Assembly (NCBI GenBank): GCA_024704765.1
Contig: JAKMXF010000299.1
Coordinates: 1-64,000 of the forward strand
Length of the DNA: 64,000 bases
Reading direction: 5' to 3'
Origin: Oopsacas minuta
Lineage: Eukaryota; Porifera; Hexactinellida; Lyssacinosida; Leucopsacidae
In this document: piece by piece, positions 42,501 through 54,611 of the stretch
How positions within the stretch are numbered: the first letter of the stretch is position 1
Layout of the letters: every line of letters starts with the position of its first letter
The notes under the pieces: model-generated
What the model was told of the DNA's origin: nothing
Seen by the model: the letters and a program-made list of their open reading frames with translations, nothing else
Databases searched by the model: none
Translations under genes and position numbers: made by a program

Positions 42501-45500
42501 GATAGAGGCAGCTGTAGACCTCTGTAAGGAGATTCTACGACAAGCTAACACCCGTATTCACTTCTTAATGTTAGAGTTTGAGCATAAACAATCGTTAGAA
42601 CTTCCTTGTATCTTGTCTGACTCGTTTCTAGTACAGGTGGGTAACAGACACGCCCTCAAAGAGAGACAAGTATTCTTGTTCCCTAAAACTCTATTGTTCT
42701 CCAAAAAGAAACAATTCCCTAGTGGAAAGGAGAATTATTACCTCAAAGATTTCCTCCAATGCAGTGACTATACAGAGGTTAGAGCTAGTTCAGATCATCC
42801 TAACACTATAGAGCTAACAGCTGGAGAGCGTATACTGCTCAAATGTAAGTGTACAGATTCTCATAATCTCTGGTTAGATTCGTTAACCGCTCAGTTTAAT
42901 TCCCCTCCCCTGGAAGGCCCAATATTACAGCATCTGACTATGACATGTAGGAAGGGATTATTCCGTGTGGACAGTTTTGCTAGGAGGAGAGCTTTCTCCC
43001 TCAATGATCCTCCTCGTGTACGTCACGAGCCTTCAGAGAATAGGACCTCAAAGCTCCAATCAGTTCCATTCCCTAAAACTCCCTCCTCCCAATACCAAAG
43101 TAAACCCACTACATCTCTGCTTGCCCCAAGGATAGTACAGCTGTCTTCTGAGCATGAGTTCTGGATTCTGAAGCCTCTCACCATAACATGTCGGTTTGCT
43201 AGTAACCCTCCGCCCTGCCTTGTACAATGGGCGCATGGAGATACTCAAATCATTAGTGAGAGCCAAGAGACCGTCCTTATTGTCACTTCTCATGTCAGCA
43301 GCAAGCTACGTATTGATAAGTGTGATTTTTCGCACTCAGGTTCCTATACGTGTTATGTTAAGAATGAAGTAGGAGAGATCAGTAAATCCACTCAGGTTAC
43401 TATCCGTGGGCCTCCCACACAGCCTACTTCTCCTCAAACTACTAAATCATCAACTCACTCAGTCAAGCTAAAGTGGACACCTCCCAGTTTTGACGGTAAC
43501 AGTCCGTTAATAAGCTACGTCATAGAATCACACTCTGGTGATGAGGTATGGAGTAGAGTAGCTGAGTGTCCATCTAGCAAAACCAGCACTACTATCAAGA
43601 ACTTATCTCCTAAATTGATCTATCAGTTTAGAGTAATAGCTGCTAACAAGCTGGGTAGTAGTGAACCTGGTCCTCCCTCCCTTACGGTATCTCTCTACCC
43701 TCTACACAAGGTCCTAGCTGTATCCTCTAGTCTAGGTAAGCTAGGCAGTGAAACGGAGCCCTCAGAGGATGAAGCTCTCCCCTTCAGCTCTTATACATAT
43801 TCTAAAGAGATTGGACGAGGTAGATTCGCGGTTGTTTACACCTGTTGTTTCAAAGGTGCCAAATTTGACTTAGCGGCTAAAATAGAGCGAGTAACTACTG
43901 ACGTCCGGAAACCTCTACAACACGAGGCATCCATATTGACAGGTTTGAAGCATCCTAACATTGTAGAGCTCATAGAATTTGAACAGCTATCAGATACAGG
44001 ACGTCTAATACTAGAGCTAGTGTCTGGAGAAGCTATGTTAGACCGTATTGTATCAGAAGATCTATTGACAGAAGCTGTAGTAGTCCGCTATCTACATCAA
44101 ATCCTGCTAGCAGTACTGTACCTACATGATTCCTCAATAGCTCATAACGATCTGAGACCATCTAACATACTAACTACATCCACTGAACCCCCACAAATTA
44201 AACTGGCTGATTTCGGGTCTGCTTTTAAGATTGATAACTTTTCACAAACAATAATTCCTCTTACAACAGAATTCACATCTCCAGAAGCTCTAGAAGACCT
44301 ACCATTATCCGGTCAAGTAGACCTGTGGGCACTCGGTGTTATCTGTTACATTATGTTAACAGGAGTTAGCCCGTTCTTCGCGGAATCTCATGAGTTCTCT
44401 CACACTGCTTACAACATTCTAACCTGTAACTACTCTCTACAAGAATCTGTATTTCAAGACATATCACAAGAAGCACAGGATTTTATACAGCAGCTGCTTG
44501 TCCTAGATTCACAGGTTAGATTAACAGCTAATGGATGTCTATCACACCCCTGGGTACGAGAGCTCACCCAGTCAGCTGGACACTCCCCCTGGCCCATGCC
44601 TCAGCTCTCCAAACATACTCTCAAACAGCTGGTTATTAGACTACATAAAGAAGATTCTATGAGAGCTACGAAGGATCAATTCTTAGTGTTAAGTGATGGA
44701 CACCTGGTGTCTCCATTGATCAGTGAATTAAAGCCTGCTGTGACCACTGCTGGAGATGTAACTGCTGAATTGAATAAGAGTATTAATCTCACATTCTTTG
44801 TGTCAGGAGACCCGACACCGAACTTAAGCTGGGAGTTAAACTCTGTTAAAATATCAGAAGATAATCTAAACTGTCCTATCACTTATAGAGAGGGACAAGC
44901 AGTAATATCTATAGATGAGGTAGAGCCTATACATCAGAGTGTTTATACGTGTGTAGCTAGTAATCGTTTGGGGACTGCTAGTGCTAGTGTAAGGCTGATG
45001 GTGGAGGGAGCTCCTGCTGCTCCTCTTTCCCCCCAGGCTATTCTCATTACTCAGAAAAAGGCTTTGATTTCCTGGCAAGGAAGTGTTGAAAAGTTAGAAT
45101 CTGTGAGTTATAGTTTGGAGCGGTTAGGAGCCCCTGATGGGAAATGGGAGTTATTAGCTGAGAATTTGGAGACGACTGCTTTTGTAGATTCCTCTCTAGT
45201 TGAGGGTAGTGAGTATCAATATAGAGTATATTCCTCTAGCAAGCTAGGTATCAGCTGTCCCTCTGTACCAACATCTCCTCTGTTGGTACCAGGTCTGGGT
45301 GTTAATCTGGAGGAGGAGAGCGAGCTAGTTTTCAAACAAAACTTCATATTGTGTGGAGAATTAACAGCTGGTAGATCAGCTGATATAAAACTATGTAAGG
45401 AGAAATTGACGGGACATAAGTTTGTAGCTAAGTTCATCCCGATCACTTCTCGCTCTCAGGAAGATTTCAAGAGAGAAACTGACATTCATAAAGAGTTGAT

Positions 45501-46167
45501 ACATCCCAGGGTTGTTCAGTATAATTCGCGCTTTTTTACACCTTCTAGCTACATCCTTGTACTGGAACATATGCCTGCAGGAAATCTTTTACAATACTTA
45601 TCCCTTGAAAAGACTATTTGTACAGAGTCCCAGTTAATTTCCATAATCTCCCAGCTGATAGAACTAATAGTATATCTATCTAGTGTAGGAGTAGTGCATT
45701 GTAACTTGGAGCCTGAGTGCTTGCTTGTTGGAGAGAGGGGGGATATCAAGGTAACAGATTTCTCGCTCTCCAGAAGATCAGGAAAACATGTCCCTGCTTC
45801 TAGTCTATCTCTTTCTGCTCGCGGTTTCGTAGCTCCCGAGGTGCTTAGAGGTGCTTGTGTGAGTTCTAAGAGTGACATCTGGACTCTAGGATGTCTCTGT
45901 ATACTCCTAACTACTGGTACCATCCTCTCCAACTCTCAAACTGGTCATGAACCTGTCATAAGAGAGAAATGTCAGCTCCTGTCAAGCCATTTGAGTATAT
46001 TTGGACAACAGTTTGTAGAACAAGCTCTAGTCATAAACCCCACACGCAGAATGACTGCAGAGATCGCTGCAACTCATCCATGGTTCACTAATGAGCCTGA
46101 GTCTCCTAATACCCTTCTTACTCATGAGCAAATTTACCAGATTATTACTGACAGAAACTATTTATAA
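33509..46167 (+). CDS. Trio/Kalirin-type double RhoGEF with obscurin-like tandem kinase tail
   Basis: Exons: 33509-33666, 33747-34044, 34101-34332, 34386-34626, 34682-34838, 34900-35040, 35091-35398, 35459-35600, 35652-35885 and 35938-46167. All introns are GT-AG (50-80 nt) and the total is 4046 residues. In order: Sec14/CRAL-TRIO (about 130-285, GGIDKKGRLILCIP), spectrin-type helices to about 1930, DH1 (1934-2115), PH1, SH3 (2257-2318), SH3-like (2359-2417), SH3 (2533-2592), DH2 (2661-2850) and PH2. Then come Ig, FN3, kinase 1 (3253-3513), Ig, FN3 and kinase 2 (3768-4030). Kinase 1 keeps AAKIE, HND and ADFGS. Kinase 2 has a degenerate glycine loop, HCN and TDFSL, so it is probably a pseudokinase. 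The family activates Rac/Rho GTPases and shapes actin. The weakest junction is the GTTGTT donor at 34045. Confidence 0.9.
33682..33705. repeat. ATT microsatellite in intron 1 of the Trio-like gene
   Basis: About seven consecutive ATT units inside the 80-nt first intron. This explains why that intron is longer than its neighbours. Confidence 0.8.
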
Positions 46168-46299
46168 TCTTTATAACTTATTTATTCGTTATTATTACTG
46201 TCTATTGATACAATTTTCATATTTCGATATTTGAATACCCTTGTTATGCTTTTACGTCATAAGGTAAGCTAATACAGTGGTTATTAGCTGGTCTGTCAC

Positions 46300-47823
46300 A
46301 TGGCCTTGCTACGTCATAAAGGTGTAACCACCCTGTTGTTCCTCTCCGCTACAGGAACAGGAGCTTACCTGTGGATAAAGAAGACACAACCGGAATCTGA
46401 TCTACTTAATCCCAGTGCTTACAGTGCCATAAGATTCGGTAGAGCTGCTATAGCTGTCGGTAAGATTATAGCAGACTATAAGATAAACCTCCCTGCTTAT
46501 ACTGCTGATAATTACGAGAGTGTAAGATCTGAAATACACTGGAGAACAGCTGAGCGATTAAAAGTGCTCTGCTACCAGAATGGTGGACTATTTGTTAAGG
46601 TAGGACAACATATAGGAGCACTAGACTACGTACTACCTCATGAATATGTACAGACTATGAAAGTATTCCATGAAGATGCCCCATACTCTCCTTTATCCAG
46701 TTTATACACGGTAATCCAAGATGATCTAGGTAGACATGTTTCTGACGTATTTGAAGAGTTTGAGGATAAACCGTTGGGGGTAGCCTCTCTTGCTCAAGTG
46801 CATAAAGCTCGTCTCAAGTCTGACGGATCTCTTGTTGCTGTCAAAGTACAGCATCCACTCGTCAAGGCTCATTCTGATACAGATCTCCGTACAATTGAAT
46901 TATTCGTAGATATTATTCATAACATATTTCCGGACGTACACTTCCAATGGCTCGTTAGAGAGATAAAACGCAATCTTCCTAATGAGCTTAATTTCTTCCA
47001 AGAAGCTCGCAACTGTCATCGCTTCTCTTGCGCTTATCGACATCTTGGCACAATCCGAGCTCCTGACATCCACTGGGACCTAACTACATCCCGTGTATTG
47101 ACCATGGAGTACGTAGAGGGAGGGAGACTGGATGATAGACAGTACATGACTCAGCACGGTATAAAACCGGAATCTATTGTCACGGAGTTAGACCGGCTCT
47201 ATAGAGACATGTTCTTTAGACGTGGTTGGATACATTGTGATCCACATCCTGGTAACGTGCTTGTGGATGCTACATACAAAGATCCTCAGTTAATATTACT
47301 GGACCATGGATTGTATGTAGATGTTAACAACCAGCTTCGGATCAGCTACTGCCGTCTCTGGAAGGCTCTCATAGACGGAGACATGCCAGGAGTAGAGCAG
47401 GCTTGTAGAGACATGGGAGTACCTGATCTCCATCAGATTATGGCAGCTGTACTAACACAGAGATCATGGGAGACTATAGCAAATAAGAAACTAAATGTAC
47501 CTCGTACTGCAGAAGAGGAGTATCTCATTACTAACCGAGCTATGGGTATGTTCTCTGAGATTACACAGGTCCTACAGAATGTACCAAGAGAACTGATAAT
47601 GGTATTCAAGACTAATGATCTACTAGCTCACGTAGAGTCAGCACTAGGTGTCGAGCGCGATGAGAGTTACTACATATCTCTAGCTAAGGAGTGTGTGAGT
47701 ATATTAGGTAGATATGAAGCTGATAGAGCTACTAGCTGGATACATTATTACCTTATAGGAATACAGACACAATGGTTGCTGTTAAAGTTAAGGATATATC
47801 AATTTTATAGGATTATATTCTAG
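46300..47823 (+). CDS. ADCK1: ADCK1 (UbiB/ABC1 atypical kinase-like protein)
   Basis: Mitochondrial member of the UbiB family, associated with inner-membrane and cristae maintenance. The 507-residue product carries the family KxGQ motif in GGLFVKVGQHIGALDYVLP. It also has the Ala-rich loop PLGVASLAQVHKARL, the Lys strand VAVKVQHP, the catalytic GWIHCDPHPGNVLVD and the metal-binding LLDHGLYVDV. A short hydrophobic N-terminal segment (TTLLFLSATGTGAYLWI) fits the family. ATG at 46300 aligns with the human start. An in-frame ATG at 46246 could be joined through a 24-nt GTAAGC...TTATTAG segment (46264-46287). The gap to the Trio-like gene is 132 nt. No intron within the body. Confidence 0.9.
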   Translation: MALLRHKGVTTLLFLSATGTGAYLWIKKTQPESDLLNPSAYSAIRFGRAAIAVGKIIADYKINLPAYTADNYESVRSEIHWRTAERLKVLCYQNGGLFVKVGQHIGALDYVLPHEYVQTMKVFHEDAPYSPLSSLYTVIQDDLGRHVSDVFEEFEDKPLGVASLAQVHKARLKSDGSLVAVKVQHPLVKAHSDTDLRTIELFVDIIHNIFPDVHFQWLVREIKRNLPNELNFFQEARNCHRFSCAYRHLGTIRAPDIHWDLTTSRVLTMEYVEGGRLDDRQYMTQHGIKPESIVTELDRLYRDMFFRRGWIHCDPHPGNVLVDATYKDPQLILLDHGLYVDVNNQLRISYCRLWKALIDGDMPGVEQACRDMGVPDLHQIMAAVLTQRSWETIANKKLNVPRTAEEEYLITNRAMGMFSEITQVLQNVPRELIMVFKTNDLLAHVESALGVERDESYYISLAKECVSILGRYEADRATSWIHYYLIGIQTQWLLLKLRIYQFYRIIF

Positions 47824-47903
47824 CTATGGTTTTACTTATATATTAAACACACTATAAGCTCTTCAATTGTCACTATAACATATGCTTTTATAAATCACTA
47901 GCG

Positions 47904-50900
47904 ATGTCTTACACTGGTTTTCTGTCTCTCTGCTCCTCTCCCATACCCAACAGTCCATATCCTCGCGGTTATTCTATCTCTCCAGGAGCTAGTTCATTCC
48001 ATCAGTTACTAGAGTATGTGATAGAGACAGGAGGGGTCCTATCTCCCCCTCATATCTCCCTCACACCGACTCTACATCCCTCTGATCTAATAGAGCATTA
48101 CCAGAATCCTGATACAAATCCCAGAACTCATTTCCTGGATAAGAATACCTCTGACATGTTATCACAACTAGAAAAGATAGGAGAGAGTAATGACTTAATA
48201 ACTCATCAACAGATAGCTGTATCTCTAAGACTGAATAATCCACCAGCTCTAGAGGTAATCTGTATAAGTATATTAGCTAGTTAATTATTAGTTTATTCTA
48301 TAGGCAGTAATACAAGATAGACAGCCTAATCTAGATGAACCTATATCTGTATCTTCTCCTAAATTAGTTGATAGAGATACAGCTATACCCACACATCCTC
48401 GTCTCACTGCTCTAGGCCTATCTGTTCTATTCTCTCAGGGATCTCCTCTCTGTCTTAGAATCCTATTGAGAGCGGGAGCTTCTGTGAACTCTAGAGATGG
48501 TGAAGGACGTACGGCTTTGCATTGGGCTGTTCTAGTAAGAGACAGAGACACCCTAAGGTTATAACATTAATTTTATTGATATACAGTTGAGTAATATATT
48601 GATTTATAGATTGTTATTAAGCAAGTCAGCTGATCCTCTGATTAGAGACCAGCGAGGTGATACTCCATTACATCTGTGCTGTAGAGTAGGTGACCATAAC
48701 ATACTATCTATGCTTATTAAACAGTTATCATCCAGGTTTTTATAACGTTGTATTATACAAGATAATATTGTGTATTACTATTGTGTTATTAGAAATAATA
48801 AATCGAGTATAGATGTACACAACTCACTACAGCACTCCCCACTATTTGAAGCTAGTTCTCTGGGACATTACCCGTGTGTACGTAGACTGCTTCGTGCTGG
48901 AGCTGATCCTACTATCCATAGTCCATTGAATAGGAATTCACTACATGCAGCTTGTCTCAGTGGTAGCTACGAGACTGTACAACTACTGATACGTAGCTCT
49001 TATAGCAAATCTCTTTTATCAGCAGGAGATTGTATTGGAGCACAGTCTATACACTATGCATCAGGTAATACATTATTCTACTATAGAGTATAACTCTCTT
49101 GTTATATTGTACTAGCTCTACATAGAACAGACATGATACAGCTGTTACAAGCTAAAGGAGCTTCTCTCTACGCACAGGATGAAGAAGGACATAACATGTT
49201 ACACTACCTAGCTCTATACCCCGCTCCTACAGATCCTATAACCACTTTATTCTCACAGGACAGGAAGATCAGGCCCAGACCAGACTTCTCTCCCCTCTAC
49301 CATATCCCATCTATCTCAGGAGTAACTCCTTTACACATAGCTGCTCTCACAGGATGTATAGAGCTAGTCAGAGAGTTGTTAGCATATAAATGTATTGTTA
49401 ACTCATTTGACAAACTTATGCTATCTCCCCTATCCTATGCTGCTATAATGGGACATAATGAGGTAATTATATCAGTCTTATAATATCAATTATTGAGTTA
49501 TTATTTGCATTTACAGATTGTTAATCTCTTCTCTACTCTCTCTCCCTCTCTCCTGAACAAACCAGATCTCTATCAAAATGCTATGTTACATTACGTCACT
49601 GCTACAGGGAATGTTCAATTGACAGAATTGTTCCTCTCAAACTCTCTCTCTAACCAATTTATTAATCATCAGAACAGGGAAGGGAGAACTCCTCTTCATC
49701 TCGCGGTTATTCACGCTCATCCCTCTTGTACTGATTTGCTGTTGGGAATCTCTGATATAGATGTTAATGTACCGGATTCTAACAGCTGGTCTCCCCTCCA
49801 CTACGCTATATCATTAGGTAGCTTTAATACAGCTAAGCTACTGTTAGAGAGAGGAGCTAAATTTGATTCTAATTTCTTCAAAGCTATTTCTTCTATTGTA
49901 ATAGCTATTGAGAAGGATTACACAGGTGAGTTGATTGATTGTTATTAGACTATTATTATCCATGGTTCATCTCTATATAGAGATGTTACAACTTGTTATG
50001 GACTATGGATACTCAGCTAATACTATCTGTCCCAATGGCACTCCTCTCCTCCATTTATCTATCTATCACTCCTCTATTCATATGACACAGCTCCTACTCC
50101 TACATGGAGCTGGCATAGACACACCCTATCTCGGCCTTACCCCCTTAGATTATTCCCTACACACACAGCAACCCGTTATCACTGATATGCTTGTCTCTCT
50201 GGGAGCTAGGACCCAGGGAGGAGTACACCACAGAGCTGCTGCTCTCATACAACTCCGATATAAATTGTTATTACATAAGAAGAGACAGGGACAGAGGATA
50301 GCATACTGGACTCCTATATTACAGAATCACGTAAGATGTTATCTAGGCAAGAAGAGATTACAAAGAGTTAGACAGATTAAGTATAACACAATAGTCAGGG
50401 CAGTTATCGTTATACAGAGACATTGGAGATCATTCTGCGCAGCTAAGAAGAAGTACGAGGAGTCTTATGAAGTGCTTAGAGCTAGACTGAGAACAGAGAA
50501 GGCTGCATATGCTCTAATCCTAGAGAAGATTAAAGAGAGAGAAACTAGAGCAACTACTGTATTAAAACCAGTTAGAAATATGTCTAGACAGAAAAAGGCT
50601 AGACAGATCCCTACCTACCTGCCTCCTATACCAATGGTACACTCTGCTCCCTGTGTAGCTAAATCTACCCCTCTCCCTCAGGTTAAGCCTCCCTCCTCCA
50701 AACTAACTCTTACTCCTCCCCCTAAAATGACAGCTTGTATAGATCAGTACAAATCCCTTACTGATCAATACCAAACTCTAAGAGTACATCTAGCTACTAA
50801 TACCCCTTCCTCTCAATCTGATTCTGTATCTCTTAAAACATCTCTCAAACAAGCTCTCAATCAAGCTATTATTCTAAGATCTGACACAGACAGACTCTCT

Positions 50901-50954
50901 CTCCCTCTCCTCCCACCAGACTCTACTCGTGCTGTATACCACCTCAAATTATGA
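47904..50954 (+). CDS. ankyrin-repeat and IQ-motif protein, inversin-like
   Basis: Exons 47904-48254, 48304-48557, 48610-48735, 48793-49064, 49116-49462, 49517-49925 and 49981-50954, with GT-AG introns of 49-57 nt, give 910 residues. Many ankyrin repeats fill the middle (EGRTALHWAV, RGDTPLHLCC, EGRTPLHLAV, SWSPLHYAI, GLTPLDYSL). IQ-type helices follow at once (RAAALIQLRYKLLLHKKR and AVIVIQRHWRSFCAAKKK), then a basic Pro-rich tail. A long ankyrin array ending in TPLDY... with IQ motifs directly after it is the inversin/NPHP2 layout, a ciliary inversin-compartment and planar-polarity protein. Other ankyrin/IQ families cannot be excluded, and a second distant IQ is not seen. The gap to ADCK1 is 80 nt. 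Confidence 0.75.
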
Positions 50955-51039
50955 CATCACTATATTTATATAATAAAAATATATATAATCTGTGTATAAC
51001 ATAATTCTTACTAATATCTGTATTAATATATTAGCTAAG

Positions 51040-51249
51040 ATGATAATACCAGTACGGTGCTTCACGTGTGGTAAGGTGATAGGTAACAAATGGGAGGCTT
51101 ACCTCGGACTGCTACAGAACAGTTATTCAGAGGGTCAAGCTCTGGACGCATTAGGACTCAAACGCTACTGTTGTAGACGTATGCTCCTGTCTCACGTAGA
51201 TCTTATTGAGAAGCTGCTACACTACGCTCCATTAGAACTTAACAAATAA
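51040..51249 (+). CDS. POLR2L: RPB10 / RPABC5, shared RNA polymerase subunit
   Basis: Small zinc-binding subunit common to RNA polymerases I, II and III. The 69 residues start [20 protein letters not shown], with the invariant CFTCG zinc motif, and later [19 protein letters not shown] with the second Cys pair. The usual length is about 67. The frame is open upstream to 50992, but ATG at 51040 is the universal start for this family. It directly abuts an AG. The gene sits 85 nt after the ankyrin/IQ gene and 63 nt before ALDH16A1, among the tightest packing in the window. No intron. Confidence 0.96.
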   Translation: MIIPVRCFTCGKVIGNKWEAYLGLLQNSYSEGQALDALGLKRYCCRRMLLSHVDLIEKLLHYAPLELNK

Positions 51250-51312
51250 AATTTGTATTGTGTTATGCATAATCTTATAATTGTGTGACGTAATGAATTT
51301 AGTATTATTAGC

Positions 51313-54300
51313 ATGTCAGCAACTACAGCTCCTGTTACTGTTACAGGGATGTCTACTCACACACAGCAAGTACCCACTAAGGAGACAGGTGCTACTCGTA
51401 CAAGTAGGAAGAGAGATAAGACTCATTCCGCTGCTAACGGTCATAACCTGGAGACTGAAACGAATCAGACAGAATCTTCAGAGGCTAAAAAGGCTAAGAC
51501 GGTGACACCCCCCTCCCCAATCGCTACCAAGCCTTCTATTCACGATATATTCAAGACCCTGGAGTACGGACCTGCTCCAGAGGCTTCTAATGTAGTAGAG
51601 GCTTGGTTGGATGATCACAAGAGGTAAACTGCCTGTTATATTTCGGTAAATATATTAATGTTAATCTTGTATAGATCATTTGGACACTTTATCAATGGTA
51701 AATGGTTCATGCCTGAAGGTAAGCGTAACTCCTATGAGAGTAGGAACTCTGTCAACGGCTCCCGCTTAGCTGCTACAATACAGGGCACTACAGAGGATGT
51801 TGACTTAGCAGTAGAATCTGCTAAGACTGCCTATACATCCTGGAGTATTCTCCCTCCGCACGTAAGAGCGAGGTTAGCTACACAGATTATAACTTTAATA
51901 CTAGTATTTTATCCAAATAAATGTGTGTAGACATCTGTACAGCATAGCCAGACACATGCAGAAACACGCTAGGCTCATCTCTGTACTTGAATCTATGGAT
52001 AATGGCAAGCCGATCAGAGAGAGCAGAGATAGTGACATTCCTTTGGTGATTAGACATCTCTATCATCACTCAGGCTGGGCTCAGCTGATGGATACAGAGC
52101 TCAGTGGATGGAAATCAGTAGGAGTTGTAGCCGGTATTGTACCATGGAATTTCCCTCTAATGCTGCTATCCTGGAAGGTATGTCCTGCACTTGCTATGGG
52201 TAATACAATTATTATTAAGCCAGCAACTTACACGAGACTGACTGCTCTGTTATTTGCTGAGATATGCGCAGAGGCTGGTCTACCTCCTGGTGTGTTTAAC
52301 GTAGTCACAGGTACTATTGTTATCCCTTAATCCATGGTTCTATAGCTGATAACTATTCTTGTTATTAGGTAATGGGGCATTCGGACAGGAGCTAGCCTGT
52401 CATCCTGATGTTGACAAGGTAGCATTCACTGGCTCCACAAGTGTAGGACAGATCTTGAGACAAGAAACAGCTGGTACTGGCAAGAAGCTTAGCCTGGAAT
52501 TAGGTGGGAAGAGTCCTGTCTTAGTGTTTGACACAGCTGATGTAGACAGTGCTGTAGAGGGTATAGTAGACGCTATATGGTTCAATCAGGGACAAGTTTG
52601 TAGTGCTGGATCAAGACTATTACTTCAAGAATCTGTATGTTTTGTGTACCGCTATTTATACATACTTTCATATAACCTATGATTTGTATAGATAGCCGAG
52701 AGGATGGTGCTTAAACTAAAAGACAGAATGTCTCATCTTAGACTGGGAGATTCTCTGGACAAAGGAATTGATATGGGAGCTATCGTAGACCCTGCTCAGA
52801 GGAGATCAGTAGAGACATACGTAGAAAGAGCTAGACAGGAAGGCGCTGATGTCTATCAAGCCTGTGCCTCTATTCCCAGTAAGGGTTGTTTCTATCCTCC
52901 TACACTCATAACTAACGTACAACCCGTATCCAAGGTTGTACAAGAAGAAATATTCGGACCTGTATTAACAGTACTCACATTCAGGACAACTAAGGAAGGT
53001 ATAGCTCTAGCTAATAACTCTGTATTCGGACTAGCTAGTAGTGTATGGACAGAGAATATTAGCCTTGCTATGGAAGTAGCTATCAGTCTTAAGGTAACTG
53101 TATTTAACAAACTATTAAGCAAATATTACTTTATTATTAAGTGTGTTTTAGGCAGGCACCTGTTGGATTAACTGTCACAACAAATTTGACTCTGCTGCAG
53201 GATTCGGTGGCTATAGAGAATCTGGGTTCGGAAGAGACGGGGGCAAAGAAGGTCTCTACGAGTATATACGTCCTGCCTGGCAGAATAGAATTCAGCCAGT
53301 AATTGATGAAGCTAAATACGCTTCATTTGGCACTAGTATTGCTCCTCGTCCTCTCAATCCCTCCCAGCTAACACACGGTTATCCTATCACTAGTACAATC
53401 AATACACAGGAAGTAAATAGCTGATACTTATTATATTTATCTGTATTACATTATTATTGTATTATCAACAGGTCCCATCAATTGACAGAACTTATAAAAT
53501 GTATATTGGAGGTGCTCAGAAGCGGCCCGATGCTCCCTACTCCCGTCCAGTGATTAGTGCTAAGGGTCAGGTTATAGCACAAGTAGGAGAGGGGAATCGT
53601 AAAGACATCCGAGACTCTGTAGAGGCTGCGTTCAGGGCATTCCCAGGCTGGGGGAAGAGAGCAGCTCACAACAGGGCTCAAATAGTGTACTATCTAGCTG
53701 AGAACTTAGAAGTAAGAAGAATGGAGTTTGGACAGAGAATCTCTGATATGACAGGTTGTATAGTACTCACTCTATTCTAAGAGTGCCATGTATAGTCTTA
53801 ACATATCTCAATTGTTTGAATATACCGCGAATCATTCAATACACATGCGTCTGCACTATTATGTTACGGACTGATTCCATTATTGAAATGATTTCTCTCT
53901 GTTAGGTGATTCTCTGGAAGAAGCCTTGGAGGAAGTGGATTGCTCTATCCGTAGACTATTCCATTGGGGAGCTTATGCTGACAAGTACGGGGGAGGAGTA
54001 CAGGAGACTACACTGTACGGAGCTACTGTTAAGATTCATGAACCTGTTGGAGTGATTGGTACATAATTATTAATTATATTTACCAGACACCTAGCTTATA
54101 TTATTCTGTAATTAGGTATTGCTTGTCCTACCGAGAGACCTCTCCTTGGATTTGTGTCCTTGTTTGCTCCAGCTGTAATTCGCGGAAATACTATAGTTAT
54201 CATACCAAGTGAGAGGTATCCCCTCAGTGCCAATGATCTATACCAAGTGTTTGATACCTCAGATATACCTGGGGGAGTGGTTAATATTGTTACAGGTAAG

Positions 54301-54611
54301 AGATAGTTAATAGCAGGTTATCGTTACTCTATAGTGTATGATAGTTTGATTTTATTCTAGGATCACAAGAACATCTAACTAAGTACTTAGTAGAGCATCA
54401 AAACGTAGAATCTATGTGGTATTTCGGCTCAGCAGAGGGAAGCAAATTTGTAGAATTCTCCTCTGTCAATAACGTGAAGAGGACTTGGGTAAATTACGGT
54501 GTCTCCAGAGACTGGATAAGCTCAGAGCAGGGAGAAGGGGAGGAATTCTTGATCCACTCCACTGAGGTTAAGAATATTTGGATTCCCATGGGAGATATAT
54601 TTGCAAACTGA
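51313..54611 (+). CDS. ALDH16A1: aldehyde dehydrogenase 16A1 (double ALDH-domain protein)
   Basis: Exons 51313-51623, 51675-51872, 51931-52310, 52369-52634, 52692-53093, 53152-53412, 53472-53754, 53906-54058, 54116-54295 and 54361-54611 give 894 residues. Introns are 51-65 nt except one of 151 nt. A polar Thr/Lys-rich N-terminal extension of about 80 residues precedes the first ALDH domain. That domain has the folding and active-site blocks GIVPWNFPLML, FTGSTSVGQ, LELGGKSPVLVF (general-base Glu) and NQGQVCSAGSR (nucleophile Cys retained). The second domain begins VPSIDRTYKMYIGGAQKRPD and has neither an ELGG-type nor a Cys motif that I can see, as in the family. The mammalian protein lacks the nucleophile, so this copy may be an active enzyme. 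The neighbour upstream is POLR2L, 63 nt away. Confidence 0.92.

Noticed and set aside
46252-46316. TTACGTCAT and CTACGTCAT as CREB/ATF promoter elements of ADCK1
   Set aside because: The second copy is inside the coding sequence, and the pair is better explained by a local duplication. Similar TACGTCA strings occur at several non-promoter places in the window.
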